Source: Candidatus Glassiibacteriota bacterium
Lineage (GTDB): Bacteria > Gemmatimonadota > Glassbacteria > GWA2-58-10
NCBI GenBank assembly: GCA_016934095.1
Contig: JAFGTO010000172.1
Span: 1-6,218, forward strand
DNA: 6,218 nt
Reading direction: 5' to 3'
Shown: piece by piece, positions 5,579 through 6,218 of the stretch
How positions within the stretch are numbered: position 1 is the stretch's first letter
How the letters are laid out: every line of letters begins with the position of its first letter
Notes under the pieces: model-generated
The model's database searches: none
What the model was told of the DNA's origin: nothing
What the model saw: only the letters and a program-made list of their open reading frames with translations
Position numbers and translations under genes: made by a program

Positions 5579-6218
5579 ATGAAAATCACTCTGCGTTTCA
5601 GCCTGCTGTTTCTCGCCTGGTTCTCGCTGATCCCCGTGTCCGCCCGCCCGGCTGCCCCGGCTCCGGGAATACTCAAATGGCGGTTCCCTGCCGGCCGGGA
5701 GGAGCTGTCGCTCGCTGCGGCCGGGGACACGGAGTTCACGGTTTCTATCGGGGGGGCTATCGAATACTCCTGCCCTGCTATCGCCGCCGACGGCACGGTC
5801 TATTTCGGCTCGCACAACGGCTGCCTGTACGCCATAAACCCTGACGGCACGTTGGTCTGGCAATTTTGGACCGGCGGCAAGATCATGAAATCACCGGTAA
5901 TCGACACGGACGGGACGGTCTATATCGGCTCGGACGACAACTACCTGTATGCGCTGGACCCGCAGGGGCGGCAGAAATGGCGCCACCACGCCGCATCCTG
6001 GTTCAGCAGCCCGGCCCTGGGTGCGGACGGGTCCCTTTACGCCGGGACCGGGGACGGATACCTTTACGCCCTCGACCACGATGGGACTTTCAAGTGGCGG
6101 TTCCGTACCGGCAAGTACCCCAAAGTCGGCGCCGTGGGCAGCGACGGGACAATATATATCGGCACCTGGCTCTACGATCAATCACACAACATGTTTTACG
6201 CGGTCAACCCGGACGGCT
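5579..6218 (+). CDS. Exported PQQ/BamB-like beta-propeller protein, 3' end beyond the window
   Basis: The first 213 codons of an open frame that runs off the right edge. Residues 1-22 are a Sec signal peptide (MKITLRFS, a hydrophobic core, then PVSA as likely cleavage point), so the protein is exported. After a linker come tandem blades of about 39-40 residues starting near 71, 111, 150 and 189, each with the pattern DGT(V/I)Y(F/I)G...LYA(I/L)(N/D)P(D/Q)G...W, as in PQQ-binding-like and BamB-like propellers. The block starting at 189 carries a short insertion (TWLYDQSHNMFYAVNPDG). A KWRF motif also occurs earlier at 33-36, possibly an incomplete first blade. Bound PQQ and dehydrogenase activity are not implied; many such proteins are secreted, cell-surface or binding proteins. 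Total length, further domains and any sorting signal lie outside the window. Confidence 0.88.
   Translation, partial: MKITLRFSLLFLAWFSLIPVSARPAAPAPGILKWRFPAGREELSLAAAGDTEFTVSIGGAIEYSCPAIAADGTVYFGSHNGCLYAINPDGTLVWQFWTGGKIMKSPVIDTDGTVYIGSDDNYLYALDPQGRQKWRHHAASWFSSPALGADGSLYAGTGDGYLYALDHDGTFKWRFRTGKYPKVGAVGSDGTIYIGTWLYDQSHNMFYAVNPDG

Overview
The window is a GC-rich, mostly single-strand stretch of ordinary bacterial chromosome. It carries five complete protein genes, one SRP RNA gene and one protein gene cut by the right edge. The genes with recognisable functions are a D-alanine--D-alanine ligase, a FolE2-type GTP cyclohydrolase, a membrane-anchored M23 peptidase, a ten-helix DMT-type transporter and a YbaK-type aminoacyl-tRNA deacylase. 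Peptidoglycan genes, a short 4.5S-like SRP RNA without an Alu domain and a secreted beta-propeller protein all fit a Gram-negative-type bacterium. The N-terminal style of the M23 protein and the transporter family recall uncultured FCB-group lineages and their relatives, but this placement is an inference from memory and is weak.

Layout. 1-478 has no convincing gene; its first ~130 bases are more AT-rich and may hold the tail of something to the left. 479-2342 is a tight two-gene unit, ddl-folE2, with one base between the genes and a TTG start for folE2. 2343-2584 holds a strong hairpin just after folE2, then a near-consensus sigma70 promoter (TTGACA-17-TACAAT) preceded by A/T tracts and palindromes. 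2585-3505 is the M23 peptidase. 3561-3700 is a compact transcription unit for the SRP RNA with its own -35 box and a T-run terminator. 3764-4768 is the transporter. 4795-5259 is the deacylase on the minus strand, convergent with the transporter and divergent from the last gene. 5260-5578 is a regulatory gap with a good minus-strand promoter and a plausible plus-strand extended -10 promoter. 5579 to the right edge is the start of an exported protein with PQQ/BamB-like propeller repeats.

How the genes relate. Ddl makes the D-Ala-D-Ala end of the peptidoglycan stem, and the M23 protein belongs to a family that cuts peptidoglycan cross-links, so the left half has a loose cell-wall theme interrupted by FolE2 (folate or queuosine entry). 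The right half is a set of independent housekeeping or transport genes. I see no defence system, CRISPR array, tRNA, complete insertion sequence or other evidently new system. The points most worth a second look are a His-to-Asn change in the HxH motif of the M23 domain, the nested palindromes at the M23 promoter, and the inverted repeat over the -35 box of the deacylase promoter.
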